64,000 bases of DNA, taken from Actinacidiphila yanglinensis (lineage in GTDB: Bacteria > Actinomycetota > Actinomycetes > Streptomycetales > Streptomycetaceae). Positions 50,069 through 57,565 of this stretch are shown in pieces. The notes beneath the pieces are model-generated. The model did no database searches. It saw only the letters and a program-made list of their open reading frames with translations, and was not told the origin of the DNA. Position 1 is the first letter of the stretch. Each line of letters starts with the position of its first letter. The position numbers and the translations under genes are program-made. The stretch lies in NCBI RefSeq assembly GCF_900107965.1, contig NZ_FNVU01000026.1, positions 1 through 64,000 of the forward strand. Direction: 5' to 3'.

Positions 50069-50515
50069 GTGGCAGTCAAGATCAAGCTGAAGCGCCTGGG
50101 CAAGATCCGCGCGCCTCACTACCGCATCGTCGTCGCCGACTCCCGTACCCGCCGTGACGGCCGGGCCATCGAGGAGATCGGCCTGTACCACCCCGTGCAG
50201 AACCCCTCGCGCATCGAGGTCGACTCCGAGCGCGCGCAGCACTGGCTCTCGGTCGGCGCGCAGCCGACCGAGCCCGTGCTCGCCATCCTGAAGCTGACCG
50301 GCGACTGGCAGAAGTACAAGGGCGAGCCCGCCCCGGCCCCGCTGCTCGAGCCGGAGGCGAAGGCCGACAAGCGCGTGCTGTTCGAGGCCGCCGCCAAGGA
50401 CACCGCCGACGAGCCGAAGGGTGAGGCGATCACCCCCAAGGCGAAGAAGGCCGACAAGGCCGAGAAGAAGGCCGATGACGCCGAGGCCGCCCCGGCCGAG
50501 TCCACCGAGGCCTGA
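50069..50515 (+). CDS. rpsP: 30S ribosomal protein S16 with acidic/basic tail
   Basis: S16 of 148 residues. The canonical domain occupies about residues 1-85 (VKIKLKRLGKIRAPHYRIVV..., EEIGLYHPVQNPSRIEVD). The C-terminal ~60 residues are Ala/Lys/Glu/Asp-rich (KAKKADKAEKKADDAEAAPA), an extension common in actinobacteria. GTG start with AGGAG upstream. First gene of rpsP-khpA-rimM-trmD-rplS. Confidence 0.96.
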   Translation: MAVKIKLKRLGKIRAPHYRIVVADSRTRRDGRAIEEIGLYHPVQNPSRIEVDSERAQHWLSVGAQPTEPVLAILKLTGDWQKYKGEPAPAPLLEPEAKADKRVLFEAAAKDTADEPKGEAITPKAKKADKAEKKADDAEAAPAESTEA

Positions 50516-50517
50516 GC

Positions 50518-50757
50518 GTGCTTGAGGAGGCCCTTGAGCACCTCGTGAAGGGCATCGTCGACAACCCCGACGACGTGCAGGTCGGCATGCGGAACCTGCG
50601 CCGAGGCAGCGTGCTGGAGGTCCGGGTGCACCCCGACGACCTCGGCAAGGTGATCGGACGCAACGGCCGTACGGCCCGCGCGCTGCGCACCGTCGTCGGC
50701 GCTCTCGGCGGCCGGGGTGTCCGTGTCGACCTCGTCGACGTGGACCAGATGCGCTGA
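50518..50757 (+). CDS. khpA: KH-domain RNA-binding protein
   Basis: 79-residue KH protein (KhpA/YlqC type) with the GXXG loop in VIGRNGRTARALRTVV. The partner KhpB is usually encoded near the replication origin. Starts 2 bp after the rpsP stop with a GTG, GAGGAG being inside the first codons, so translation is coupled to rpsP. Confidence 0.95.
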   Translation: MLEEALEHLVKGIVDNPDDVQVGMRNLRRGSVLEVRVHPDDLGKVIGRNGRTARALRTVVGALGGRGVRVDLVDVDQMR

Positions 50758-50780
50758 GTCGGATCGGGTTTTCGTTGCAC

Positions 50781-50813
50781 CGGGCCGGAGGCGGCTACAA
50801 CGCCTCCGGCCCG
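50781..50813 (+). terminator. Hairpin inside the rpsP-trmD operon
   Basis: CGGGCCGGAGGCG (50781-50793), loop GCTACAA, CGCCTCCGGCCCG (50801-50813): a perfect 13-bp stem followed by GTTTCCCCC. It lies in a 120-bp gap between khpA and rimM and could partly terminate transcription. Confidence 0.7.
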
Positions 50814-50877
50814 ATGTGTTTCCCCCGCGTCCGCCGGCGCGGGTCCCACCGTTCCCACAGCGGGAGTTGAGCAGGAC

Positions 50878-51495
50878 GTGCAGCTCGTAGTCGGCCGGAT
50901 CGGCCGCGCCCACGGCATCAAGGGCGAGGTCAGCGTGGAAGTGCGCACCGACGAGCCGGAAATGCGGCTCGCCCCCGGCGCCGTACTCGCCACCGACCCG
51001 GCGGCCGCCGGACCCCTCACCATCGCCACCGGCCGGGTGCACAGCGGCCGCCTGATGCTGCGCTTCGAGGGCGTCAGCGACCGCAACGGCGCGGAGGCGC
51101 TGCGCAACACCCTGCTGATCGCCGAGGTCGACCCGACGCAGACCCCGGAGGACCCCGAGGAGTTCTACGACCACCAGCTCATCGACCTCGACGTGGTGAC
51201 GGTGGACGGCCGCGAGGTCGGGCGGATCGCCGAGGTCGCGCACCTGCCGTACCAGGACCTGCTGGTGGTCCGTCGGACCGACGGCGGCGAGGTGATGGTG
51301 CCGTTCGTCACCGAGATCGTGCCCGAGATCGACCTGGACGAGCAGCGGGCCGTGATCGACCCGCCGCCCGGCCTGCTCGACGAGGCGGACGCACAGGTGG
51401 CCGGCGCGAAGGACGAGAGCGGCGCTGCGAAGGACGGGAGCGGCGCGGCGCGGGACGGCGACGGTGGCGCCCGGGGCGAGAGCGGCGGCGCCTGA
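50878..51495 (+). CDS. rimM: Ribosome maturation factor RimM
   Basis: RimM assists 30S head assembly. 205 residues: N-terminal domain LVVGRIGRAHGIKGEVSVEV, C-terminal PRC-barrel with LIDLDVVTVDGREVGRIAEV and MVPFVTEIVPEIDL. The last ~35 residues are a Gly/Ala/Asp/Ser-rich tail (KDGSGAARDGDGGARGE). GTG start. trmD begins 1 bp after the stop. Confidence 0.95.
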   Translation: MQLVVGRIGRAHGIKGEVSVEVRTDEPEMRLAPGAVLATDPAAAGPLTIATGRVHSGRLMLRFEGVSDRNGAEALRNTLLIAEVDPTQTPEDPEEFYDHQLIDLDVVTVDGREVGRIAEVAHLPYQDLLVVRRTDGGEVMVPFVTEIVPEIDLDEQRAVIDPPPGLLDEADAQVAGAKDESGAAKDGSGAARDGDGGARGESGGA

Positions 51496-51496
51496 G

Positions 51497-52318
51497 ATGC
51501 GGATCGACGTCGTCACGATCTTCCCCGAGTACCTGGAGCCGCTGAACGTCTCCCTGGTCGGCAAGGCCCGCGCGGCCGGCCGGCTCGACGTGCGCGTGCA
51601 CGACCTGCGCGGCTGGGCGCGCGACCGGCACCACACCGTGGACGACACCCCGTACGGCGGCGGGCCCGGCATGGTGATGATGACCGGCCCCTGGGGCGAC
51701 GCCCTCGACCAGACGCTGGCCGACGGGTACGAACAGGGCGCCCACGAGCCCGTCCTGGTCGTCCCCACCCCCAGCGGCCGGCCCTTCACCCAGGAGGTCG
51801 CCGTGGAGCTGTCCCGGCTCCCCTGGCTGATCTTCACCCCGGCCCGCTACGAGGGCATCGACAGCCGTGTCACGGCCGAGTACGCCACCAGGCTGCCCGT
51901 GTACGAGGTCTCCATCGGCGACTACGTCCTGGCCGGCGGCGAGGCGGCCGTCCTCGTCGTCACCGAGGCGGTGGCCCGGCTGCTGCCCGGCGTGCTCGGC
52001 AACGCCCAGTCCCACGCCGACGACTCCTTCGCCCCGGGCGCGATGGCCGACCTGCTGGAAGGACCGGTCTTCACCAAGCCGCCGACCTGGCGCGGCCGTG
52101 GCATCCCCGACGTGCTGCTCAGCGGCCACCACGGGAAGATCGCCCGCTGGCGCCGCGACGAGGCGTTCCGCCGTACCGTCGCGCACCGGCCCGACCTGAT
52201 CGAGCGCGCCGACCCCGCCGCCTTCGACAAGAAGGACCGCGAGATGCTCAGCATCCTGGGCTGGCAGCCCGGCCCGGACGGCCGATTTGGGCGCAACCCC
52301 GACGCCGTGGAAGAATGA
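51497..52318 (+). CDS. trmD: tRNA (guanine(37)-N(1))-methyltransferase
   Basis: TrmD makes m1G37 in tRNAs and prevents frameshifting. 273 residues of the SPOUT trefoil-knot fold: MRIDVVTIFPEYLEPL at the N-terminus, TPYGGGPGMVM, ARYEGIDSRV and YVLAGGEAAVLVV around the SAM site. ATG 51497 follows the rimM stop directly, so the two are coupled; no separate Shine-Dalgarno is needed. Confidence 0.96.
   Translation: MRIDVVTIFPEYLEPLNVSLVGKARAAGRLDVRVHDLRGWARDRHHTVDDTPYGGGPGMVMMTGPWGDALDQTLADGYEQGAHEPVLVVPTPSGRPFTQEVAVELSRLPWLIFTPARYEGIDSRVTAEYATRLPVYEVSIGDYVLAGGEAAVLVVTEAVARLLPGVLGNAQSHADDSFAPGAMADLLEGPVFTKPPTWRGRGIPDVLLSGHHGKIARWRRDEAFRRTVAHRPDLIERADPAAFDKKDREMLSILGWQPGPDGRFGRNPDAVEE
52287..52316 (+). 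promoter_or_regulatory. Possible rplS promoter inside the end of trmD
   Basis: TTGGGC (52287-52292) and AAGAAT (52311-52316) with 18 bp between, inside the last codons of trmD. It would provide a separate transcript for rplS with a ~140-nt leader. Confidence 0.3.
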
Positions 52319-52463
52319 CCCGCTGTTGCCTGCCCGGCGCGCGCCCCTGCCACAGGGGGACAGCCGCCGCCCGGTGCGGGGCGACCACCCGTAGGACCAT
52401 CCGAACACCCGAGACGAATGCCGTCGATGACCTGTGGCATCGGCGAGGAAGAGACGAACGACC

Positions 52464-52814
52464 ATGACCAACCTGATCGAGGGCGTCAACAGCGCGAGCC
52501 TGCGCACCGACGTGCCGGCCTTCCGCCCCGGCGACACCGTCAACGTCCACGTGCGCGTCATCGAGGGCAACCGCTCCCGTGTGCAGCAGTTCAAGGGCGT
52601 CGTCATCCGCCGCCAGGGCGCGGGCGTCAGCGAGACCTTCACGGTCCGCAAGGTCAGCTTCTCCGTCGGCGTCGAGCGCACCTTCCCGGTGCACACCCCG
52701 ATCGTGGAGAAGATCGAGGTCGTCACCCGCGGCGACGTCCGCCGCGCGAAGCTGTACTACCTCCGTGAGCTGCGCGGCAAGGCCGCGAAGATCAAGGAGA
52801 AGCGCGACAACTGA
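52464..52814 (+). CDS. rplS: 50S ribosomal protein L19
   Basis: L19, 116 residues, at the 30S/50S interface. MTNLIEGVNSASLRTDVPAF, FKGVVIRRQGAGVSETFTVR and AKLYYLRELRGKAAKIKEKR match the family. The ATG at 52464 is chosen because homologues start MTNLI and GAGGAAGAGA lies upstream; an in-frame ATG at 52434 adds 10 residues. It lies 145 bp after trmD. Confidence 0.96.
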   Translation: MTNLIEGVNSASLRTDVPAFRPGDTVNVHVRVIEGNRSRVQQFKGVVIRRQGAGVSETFTVRKVSFSVGVERTFPVHTPIVEKIEVVTRGDVRRAKLYYLRELRGKAAKIKEKRDN

Positions 52815-52818
52815 GCGT

Positions 52819-52850
52819 TTGACCTTCCCTTGGGGCGGGCCGGATAAGCT
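52819..52850 (+). promoter_or_regulatory. Promoter of the signal peptidase cluster, likely leaderless
   Basis: TTGACC (52819-52824) lies just after the rplS stop; TAAGCT (52845-52850) follows after 20 bp (a shifted GATAAG gives 18). The ATG is 9 nt after TAAGCT and no Shine-Dalgarno is present. Confidence 0.5.
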
Positions 52851-52859
52851 TCCGCCCCG

Positions 52860-53567
52860 ATGGACAGCGAAGCAGTGACCCCGGAACGCGACCGTTCCCC
52901 CACCGCCGACGAGGCGGAACCGGAGGAGCGGTCGCGTTCCGTCGTGAGCGAGCGCCTCGCCGGCTGGTGGGCCGACTGGAACCGCACGCTCCTGCTCGCC
53001 CTCGCCTGCTGCGCGGCCCTGCTGCTGGTCAGCCACTTCGTGGTGGAGCCCTTCCAGGTGCCCAGCTCGTCCATGCGGAACACGCTGCGGGTCGGCGACC
53101 GGGTGCTGGTCGACAAGCTGGCGTACCGTTTCGGCGGCTCGCCCCAGCGGGGGGACGTGATCGTGTTCGACGGCAAGGACTCCTTCTCCACGACCGGCGG
53201 CACCGACTACGTCAAACGCGTGATCGGTGTCGGAGGCGACCGGGTCACCTGCTGCGACGCCCAGGGCCGGATCACCGTCAACGGCCACGCCCTCGACGAG
53301 ATCTATCTGCACCCCGGCGACGCGCCCTCCCGTGACCCGTTCGACATCGTGGTGCCCCCGGGGCGGCTGTGGGTCATGGGCGACCACCGCGCCGACTCCG
53401 CCGACTCCCGCGACCACCTCGGCGACCCCGGGGGCGGCACCGTCCCGGTCGGCAAGGTGATCGGCCGGGCCGAGTGGATCGCCTGGCCGCCCGGCCACTG
53501 GACCCGGCTGCGCCGCCCTGCCGCCTTCTCCGGGGTGCCCGCGCACCCGGCCGGCTCCCATGGGTAA
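52860..53567 (+). CDS. sipW: Type I signal peptidase 1 (SipW-like)
   Basis: Signal peptidase I cleaves Sec/Tat signal peptides at the outer face of the membrane. 235 residues: one N-terminal membrane segment (about residues 42-60), catalytic Ser in VPSSSMRNTL, catalytic Lys in YVKRVIGVGGD, and conserved LWVMGDHRADSADSRDH. The first of four tandem lepB-type genes; the letter is assigned by order, following S. coelicolor sipWXYZ. It overlaps the next gene by 8 bp. Confidence 0.93.
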   Translation: MDSEAVTPERDRSPTADEAEPEERSRSVVSERLAGWWADWNRTLLLALACCAALLLVSHFVVEPFQVPSSSMRNTLRVGDRVLVDKLAYRFGGSPQRGDVIVFDGKDSFSTTGGTDYVKRVIGVGGDRVTCCDAQGRITVNGHALDEIYLHPGDAPSRDPFDIVVPPGRLWVMGDHRADSADSRDHLGDPGGGTVPVGKVIGRAEWIAWPPGHWTRLRRPAAFSGVPAHPAGSHG

Positions 53568-54708
53568 CCGGGGCCGCCCCCGCGGCACGGACGCGCCGCC
53601 CGCGCCCCTGGTCAGCGGCAGCCGGGTGGAGCGGCGCAAGCTCGCCCGCAAGGTGAAGCGCAAGCGGCGCCGCTCGCGGGCGAGGGAGGTGCCGCTGCTG
53701 ATCCTGGTGGCGCTGGGCATCGCGCTGGTGCTCAAGACGTTCCTGATCCAGGCGTTCGTCATCCCGTCCGGGTCGATGGAGCAGACCATCAGGATCGGCG
53801 ACCGGGTGCTGGTGGACAAGCTCACCCCCTGGTTCGGCGCCGAGCCGCACCGCGGGGACGTCGTGGTCTTCAAGGACCCCGGCGGCTGGCTCCAGGGAGA
53901 GCCGGCGCCCAAGCCCGACCCGGTGGTGGTCAAGCAGGTCAAGCAGGTCTTCACGTTCATCGGCCTGCTGCCGGCCTCCGGCGAGCAGGACCTGATCAAG
54001 CGGGTCATCGGCGTCGGCGGCGACACGGTGAGCTGCAAGGGCACCGGCCCGGTGACGGTCAACGGCAAGCCGCTGGACGAGCCGTACGTCTACCCCGGCA
54101 ACACCCCGTGCAGCGCCGACGCCCCCTTCACCGTGCACGTGCCCCTGGGGCGGCTGTGGGTGATGGGCGACCACCGCCAGGACTCCGCGGACTCGCGGTA
54201 CCACATGGCGCAGGTCATCGACGGCAAGCGGACCGAGGGCACCATCGCGCAGAGCCTGGTGGTCGGGCGGGCCTTCGTGATCGGCTGGCCGATCGGCCAC
54301 TGGACGCGGCTGTCGGAGCCGTCGACCTTCGGATCCGTGCCGCGGGCGGACGCGGCGATCCCGGCCGGCACAGCGGGCACGGCTATGGTGGACCGGGCCG
54401 ACAGTTCGGCCAACAACGGTCAAAGGACGGACCCGCTCCCGACTCCTGCGGAACTCCCGCTCGTTATGGGAATGGTGGGCCTGCGCCGATCTCGGGGCAG
54501 GCGACGATATCGAATGAGGAGTGGATGTGGGGGACCTGGTGGTCGGCGCACGGTCCGGTTCCGGCGAGCCCGAGAAGGGGGACGGCCCGGTGTCCCCTGC
54601 GGGCGGCACGGAGGCCGATGGCGTGGTCCCCGAAGAGGCGTCGCGGAACGGTGCGCAGGGCGGTCCGTCCGCCGGCAGGGTCCCCGGACCTGCCGACGGC
54701 AGCTATGA
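53560..54708 (+). CDS. sipX: Type I signal peptidase 2 (SipX-like)
   Basis: 382 residues. A basic N-terminus (RRKLARKVKRKRRRS) is followed by one membrane segment, Ser in IPSGSMEQTI, Lys in LIKRVIGVGGDTV, and LWVMGDHRQDSADSRYHM. The last ~60 residues (from about codon 323) are read in a frame that overlaps the start of the next gene by 182 bp and are very Arg/Gly-rich; whether they are really translated is doubtful unless they are conserved. The upstream 8 bp overlap the previous gene. Confidence 0.9.
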   Translation: MGNRGRPRGTDAPPAPLVSGSRVERRKLARKVKRKRRRSRAREVPLLILVALGIALVLKTFLIQAFVIPSGSMEQTIRIGDRVLVDKLTPWFGAEPHRGDVVVFKDPGGWLQGEPAPKPDPVVVKQVKQVFTFIGLLPASGEQDLIKRVIGVGGDTVSCKGTGPVTVNGKPLDEPYVYPGNTPCSADAPFTVHVPLGRLWVMGDHRQDSADSRYHMAQVIDGKRTEGTIAQSLVVGRAFVIGWPIGHWTRLSEPSTFGSVPRADAAIPAGTAGTAMVDRADSSANNGQRTDPLPTPAELPLVMGMVGLRRSRGRRRYRMRSGCGGPGGRRTVRFRRAREGGRPGVPCGRHGGRWRGPRRGVAERCAGRSVRRQGPRTCRRQL

Positions 54709-55771
54709 CCCCGGAGCGGGCGGCGGGTACCAACCCGCTGCCGCCAACGGATACCAGCCCGGGTACGACCCGGACCCGGGCTACGGGCAGAGCGCGCCCT
54801 ACGAGCCCGGCTACGTCCCGGTGGCGAGCACCCGCCCCGAGGACGTGGGCGGCGTGACCGGGGGCGGCGGCGCGCACCGCCACGACTCCGGCGGGCCCGG
54901 CGATCCAGGCGGCTCCGGTGGCGGCGACGGCTCGTCCGGTGGCGAGCCCGCGCACGCCGCGGAGCGCAAGCCCCGCTCCTTCTGGAAGGAACTGCCGCTG
55001 CTGATCGGCATCGCGCTGGTCCTGGCGCTGCTGATCAAGACCTTCCTGGTGCAGGCGTTCTCCATCCCGTCCGACTCGATGAACAACACCCTGCTCCAGG
55101 GCGACCGGGTGCTGGTCGACAAACTGACGCCGTGGTTCGGCTCCACTCCCGGCCGTGGCGAGGTCGTGGTCTTCCACGACCCGGGCGGCTGGCTGCCGGA
55201 GAACCCGCCGCCGAGCAGCAACCCGGCGGTCCGCGGTCTCCAGAAGACCCTCAGCTTCGTCGGCCTGATGCCGTCGGCGGAGGAGAAGGACCTGATCAAG
55301 CGGGTCATCGGGGTCGGCGGCGACACGGTGAGCTGCAAGGGCACTGGCCCGGTGATGGTCAACGGCAAGCCGCTCAACGAGCCGTACGTCTTCCCGGGGA
55401 ACACCCCGTGCAGCCCCGACAAGCCGTTCACCGTGCACGTGCCCAAGGGCCGGATCTGGGTGATGGGCGACCACCGGCAGGACTCCCTCGACTCCCGCTT
55501 CCACGTGGGGACCTTCGACGGCAAGCACACCGACGGCACCGTCTCGACCAAGCAGGTCGTCGGCCGCGCCATCGTGGTCGCCTGGCCGATCAACCGCTGG
55601 GACTGGCTCGGCGTCCCGAGCACCTTCTCCCAGCCGGGGATCAATGCGGCGGGCACCGCCGGTCCGGCCGTGGTCGGAGTGGCCGGTGCGGTCCCGTTGG
55701 TGCTGCTGAGGCGCCGCAGGCTGCTGCGCAAGCTCGAGGCGGCAGATGCTTCCGAGGGTGCAGAGGGCTGA
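54527..55771 (+). CDS. sipY: Type I signal peptidase 3 (SipY-like)
   Basis: 414 residues. About 150 N-terminal residues are cytoplasmic, low-complexity and Gly/Pro/Tyr-rich (NGYQPGYDPDPGYGQ). Then a membrane segment (LPLLIGIALVLALLI), Ser in IPSDSMNNTL, Lys in LIKRVIGVGGDTV and IWVMGDHRQDSLDSRFH. A second hydrophobic stretch near the C-terminus (AGPAVVGVAGAVPLVLL) followed by RRRRLLRK suggests a C-terminal anchor. GTG 54527 is preferred because GAGGAG lies 5 nt upstream. Confidence 0.92.
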   Translation: MGDLVVGARSGSGEPEKGDGPVSPAGGTEADGVVPEEASRNGAQGGPSAGRVPGPADGSYDPGAGGGYQPAAANGYQPGYDPDPGYGQSAPYEPGYVPVASTRPEDVGGVTGGGGAHRHDSGGPGDPGGSGGGDGSSGGEPAHAAERKPRSFWKELPLLIGIALVLALLIKTFLVQAFSIPSDSMNNTLLQGDRVLVDKLTPWFGSTPGRGEVVVFHDPGGWLPENPPPSSNPAVRGLQKTLSFVGLMPSAEEKDLIKRVIGVGGDTVSCKGTGPVMVNGKPLNEPYVFPGNTPCSPDKPFTVHVPKGRIWVMGDHRQDSLDSRFHVGTFDGKHTDGTVSTKQVVGRAIVVAWPINRWDWLGVPSTFSQPGINAAGTAGPAVVGVAGAVPLVLLRRRRLLRKLEAADASEGAEG

Positions 55772-55797
55772 CCACGGCGCATACCGGCGGGTAGGGT
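55768..55797 (+). promoter_or_regulatory. Promoter candidate for the fourth signal peptidase
   Basis: CTGACC (55768-55773) and TAGGGT (55792-55797), 18 bp apart, end 8 nt before the ATG at 55806. CTGACC overlaps the stop of the previous gene. No Shine-Dalgarno is present, suggesting a leaderless transcript. Confidence 0.5.
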
Positions 55798-55805
55798 TCG
55801 GCTCC

Positions 55806-56549
55806 ATGAGTGCGACACGTACGAGCACCGGCAGCGAGACGATCCGCGGGGACCGCGGCGGGACCGGACAGCGTCTGTCCGGGATCGCCGTGGCCCTCGG
55901 CTGCGTGCTCTTCCTCGGCGGCTTCGCATGGGCCGCGGTCGTCTACCGCCCCTACACGGTGCCGACCAGTTCGATGGAGCCCACCGTCCGCCCCGGCGAC
56001 AAGGTGCTCGCCCAGAAGGTCTCGGGGGACCAGGTGCACCGCGGTGACATCGTGGTCTTCAAGGACAAGCAGTGGGGCGACCTGCCCGAGGTCAAGCGGG
56101 TGGTGGGGGTCGGCGGTGACACGGTCGCCTGCTGCGACGCGCACGGCCGGCTGATGGTGAACGGCAAGGCGGTCGACGAGCCCTACCTGGCCGACCCCGG
56201 CCAGGCGTCGGGGACGAAGTTCGACACGAAGGTGCCGGCCGGCGCACTCTTCCTGGTCGGTGACAACCGCGCCGTCTCCCAGGACTCCCGGCTGCGCCTG
56301 GACGACTCCCAGCAGGGCGCCGTGCCGGTCTCGGACGTACGAGGCCGGGTGGAGGCCACCGCGTGGCCGCTGAGCCGCGTGGGAACGGTGGGGCGAACCT
56401 CCGCCTTCGACGCGCTCACCGGCGGCGGAGCGTCCGCCCAGGGCCCGCTGCGCTGGCTGCTGGCGGCGATCGTGGCCGGCGTGGTGCTGATCCTGGGCGG
56501 AGCCGCCTACACGCCGCTGTCCAACCGTGTCCGGCGGCGGGCCGGCTGA
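55806..56549 (+). CDS. sipZ: Type I signal peptidase 4 (SipZ-like)
   Basis: 247 residues, the most divergent of the four. Membrane segment LSGIAVALGCVLFLGGFAWA, catalytic Ser in VPTSSMEPTV, Lys in EVKRVVGVGGDTV, and LFLVGDNRAVSQDSR in place of the MGDHR box. A C-terminal membrane segment (LLAAIVAGVVLILGGAAY) gives a two-anchor topology. It has its own likely leaderless promoter. Confidence 0.93.
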   Translation: MSATRTSTGSETIRGDRGGTGQRLSGIAVALGCVLFLGGFAWAAVVYRPYTVPTSSMEPTVRPGDKVLAQKVSGDQVHRGDIVVFKDKQWGDLPEVKRVVGVGGDTVACCDAHGRLMVNGKAVDEPYLADPGQASGTKFDTKVPAGALFLVGDNRAVSQDSRLRLDDSQQGAVPVSDVRGRVEATAWPLSRVGTVGRTSAFDALTGGGASAQGPLRWLLAAIVAGVVLILGGAAYTPLSNRVRRRAG

Positions 56550-56637
56550 CGCTCCCGGCGCGATACGGCGGTGTGCGGCTCCGGCACTCTCCCGGTAGCG
56601 CACAATGGGGTCACGTACGGCTGAAGGGGAACATGCC

Positions 56638-56964
56638 ATGAGCGCCGAGGACCTCGAAAAATACGAGACCGAGATGGAGCTGAAGCTCTACCGGGAGTAC
56701 CGCGACGTCGTCGGCCTGTTCAAGTATGTGATCGAGACCGAGCGGCGCTTCTACCTCACCAACGACTACGAGATGCAGGTGCACTCGGTCCAGGGCGAGG
56801 TGTTCTTCGAGGTGTCGATGGCCGACGCATGGGTCTGGGACATGTACCGGCCGGCCCGCTTCGTCAAGCAGGTCCGGGTGCTCACGTTCAAGGACGTGAA
56901 CATCGAGGAGCTGAACAAGGCGGATCTGGATCTGCCGTCCGACGACTCCGGCTTCAACAACTGA
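56638..56964 (+). CDS. DUF2469 protein
   Basis: 108-residue actinobacterial protein (MSAEDLEKYETEMELKLYRE...VWDMYRPARFVKQVRVLTFKDVNIEELNK). Widely conserved next to YraN and ComM; no assigned function. GAAGGGG precedes the ATG by 9 nt. Acidic C-terminus. Confidence 0.9.
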   Translation: MSAEDLEKYETEMELKLYREYRDVVGLFKYVIETERRFYLTNDYEMQVHSVQGEVFFEVSMADAWVWDMYRPARFVKQVRVLTFKDVNIEELNKADLDLPSDDSGFNN

Positions 56965-57202
56965 GTCCGGCCGGGCCCTCCCGGGCCCGGCCTGGATTCG
57001 TCCGCCGGCCCGGTCGGGGCCCGGGCGTGGTTTTTGGGGCCCGGTCCCGGTCTGGTCGGAGCTCGGTTGGCGCGTGGTCGGGGTCCGGTCGTGGCTTTGG
57101 GGCCCGGTCCCGGCTCGGCCCGACGAGTTGTCCACAGGCCGTATTCCAAGATCATCTTCGAGATGCCGCCTTCTGTCACAGTGAGTGACGGAGGTGGTAC
57201 TC
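56965..57202. repeat. G-rich degenerate repeats upstream of yraN
   Basis: The 17-nt word TTGGGGCCCGGTCCCGG occurs at 57034-57050 and again at 57097-57113, 63 bp apart, each preceded by a GTGG-plus-T-run flank. The region is full of CCCGGTC variants. It ends in a less GC-rich segment (57120-57190) next to the yraN ribosome binding site. Confidence 0.6.
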
Positions 57203-57565
57203 ATGAACGCACAAGGTGCGCTGGGGCGGTACGGAGAGAGCGTGGCCGCCCGCACGCTGCGGGACGCCGGCCTGGCCATCCTGGAGCAGAACTGGCGGTG
57301 GGGCCGTCGGGGCGAGATCGACATCGTCGCGGCCGACGGTGACGCGGTGGTCGTCTGCGAGGTGAAGACCCGCCGGGAGGGCGGCCCCCAGCACCCCATG
57401 GCCGCACTCACCCCCGCCAAGGCGGCGCGGTTGCGGTCGCTCGCCGAGCGGTGGACCGCCGAGCACGGCGGGGCGCCGCCGGGCGGCGTCCGGATCGACC
57501 TGGTCGGTGTCGTGCTGCCCGCGCGCGGAGCGCCGCGGGTCGAGCATGTCCGGGGGGTGGCGTGA
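57203..57565 (+). CDS. YraN/UPF0102 endonuclease-like protein
   Basis: 120 residues of the UPF0102 family with a restriction-endonuclease-like core: RYGESVAARTLRDAG, RGEIDIVAADGDAVVVCEVKTRR (the E-ID...EVK motif with candidate metal ligands) and VRIDLVGVVL. Nuclease activity is unproven. ATG 57203 has GGAGG 8-13 nt upstream. Its TGA overlaps the ATG of comM. Confidence 0.93.
   Translation: MNAQGALGRYGESVAARTLRDAGLAILEQNWRWGRRGEIDIVAADGDAVVVCEVKTRREGGPQHPMAALTPAKAARLRSLAERWTAEHGGAPPGGVRIDLVGVVLPARGAPRVEHVRGVA

Noticed and set aside
52417..52445. ATGCC/GGCAT stem in the rplS leader as an autoregulatory element
   Set aside because: Only five pairs form and the loop is 12 nt; too weak to claim.
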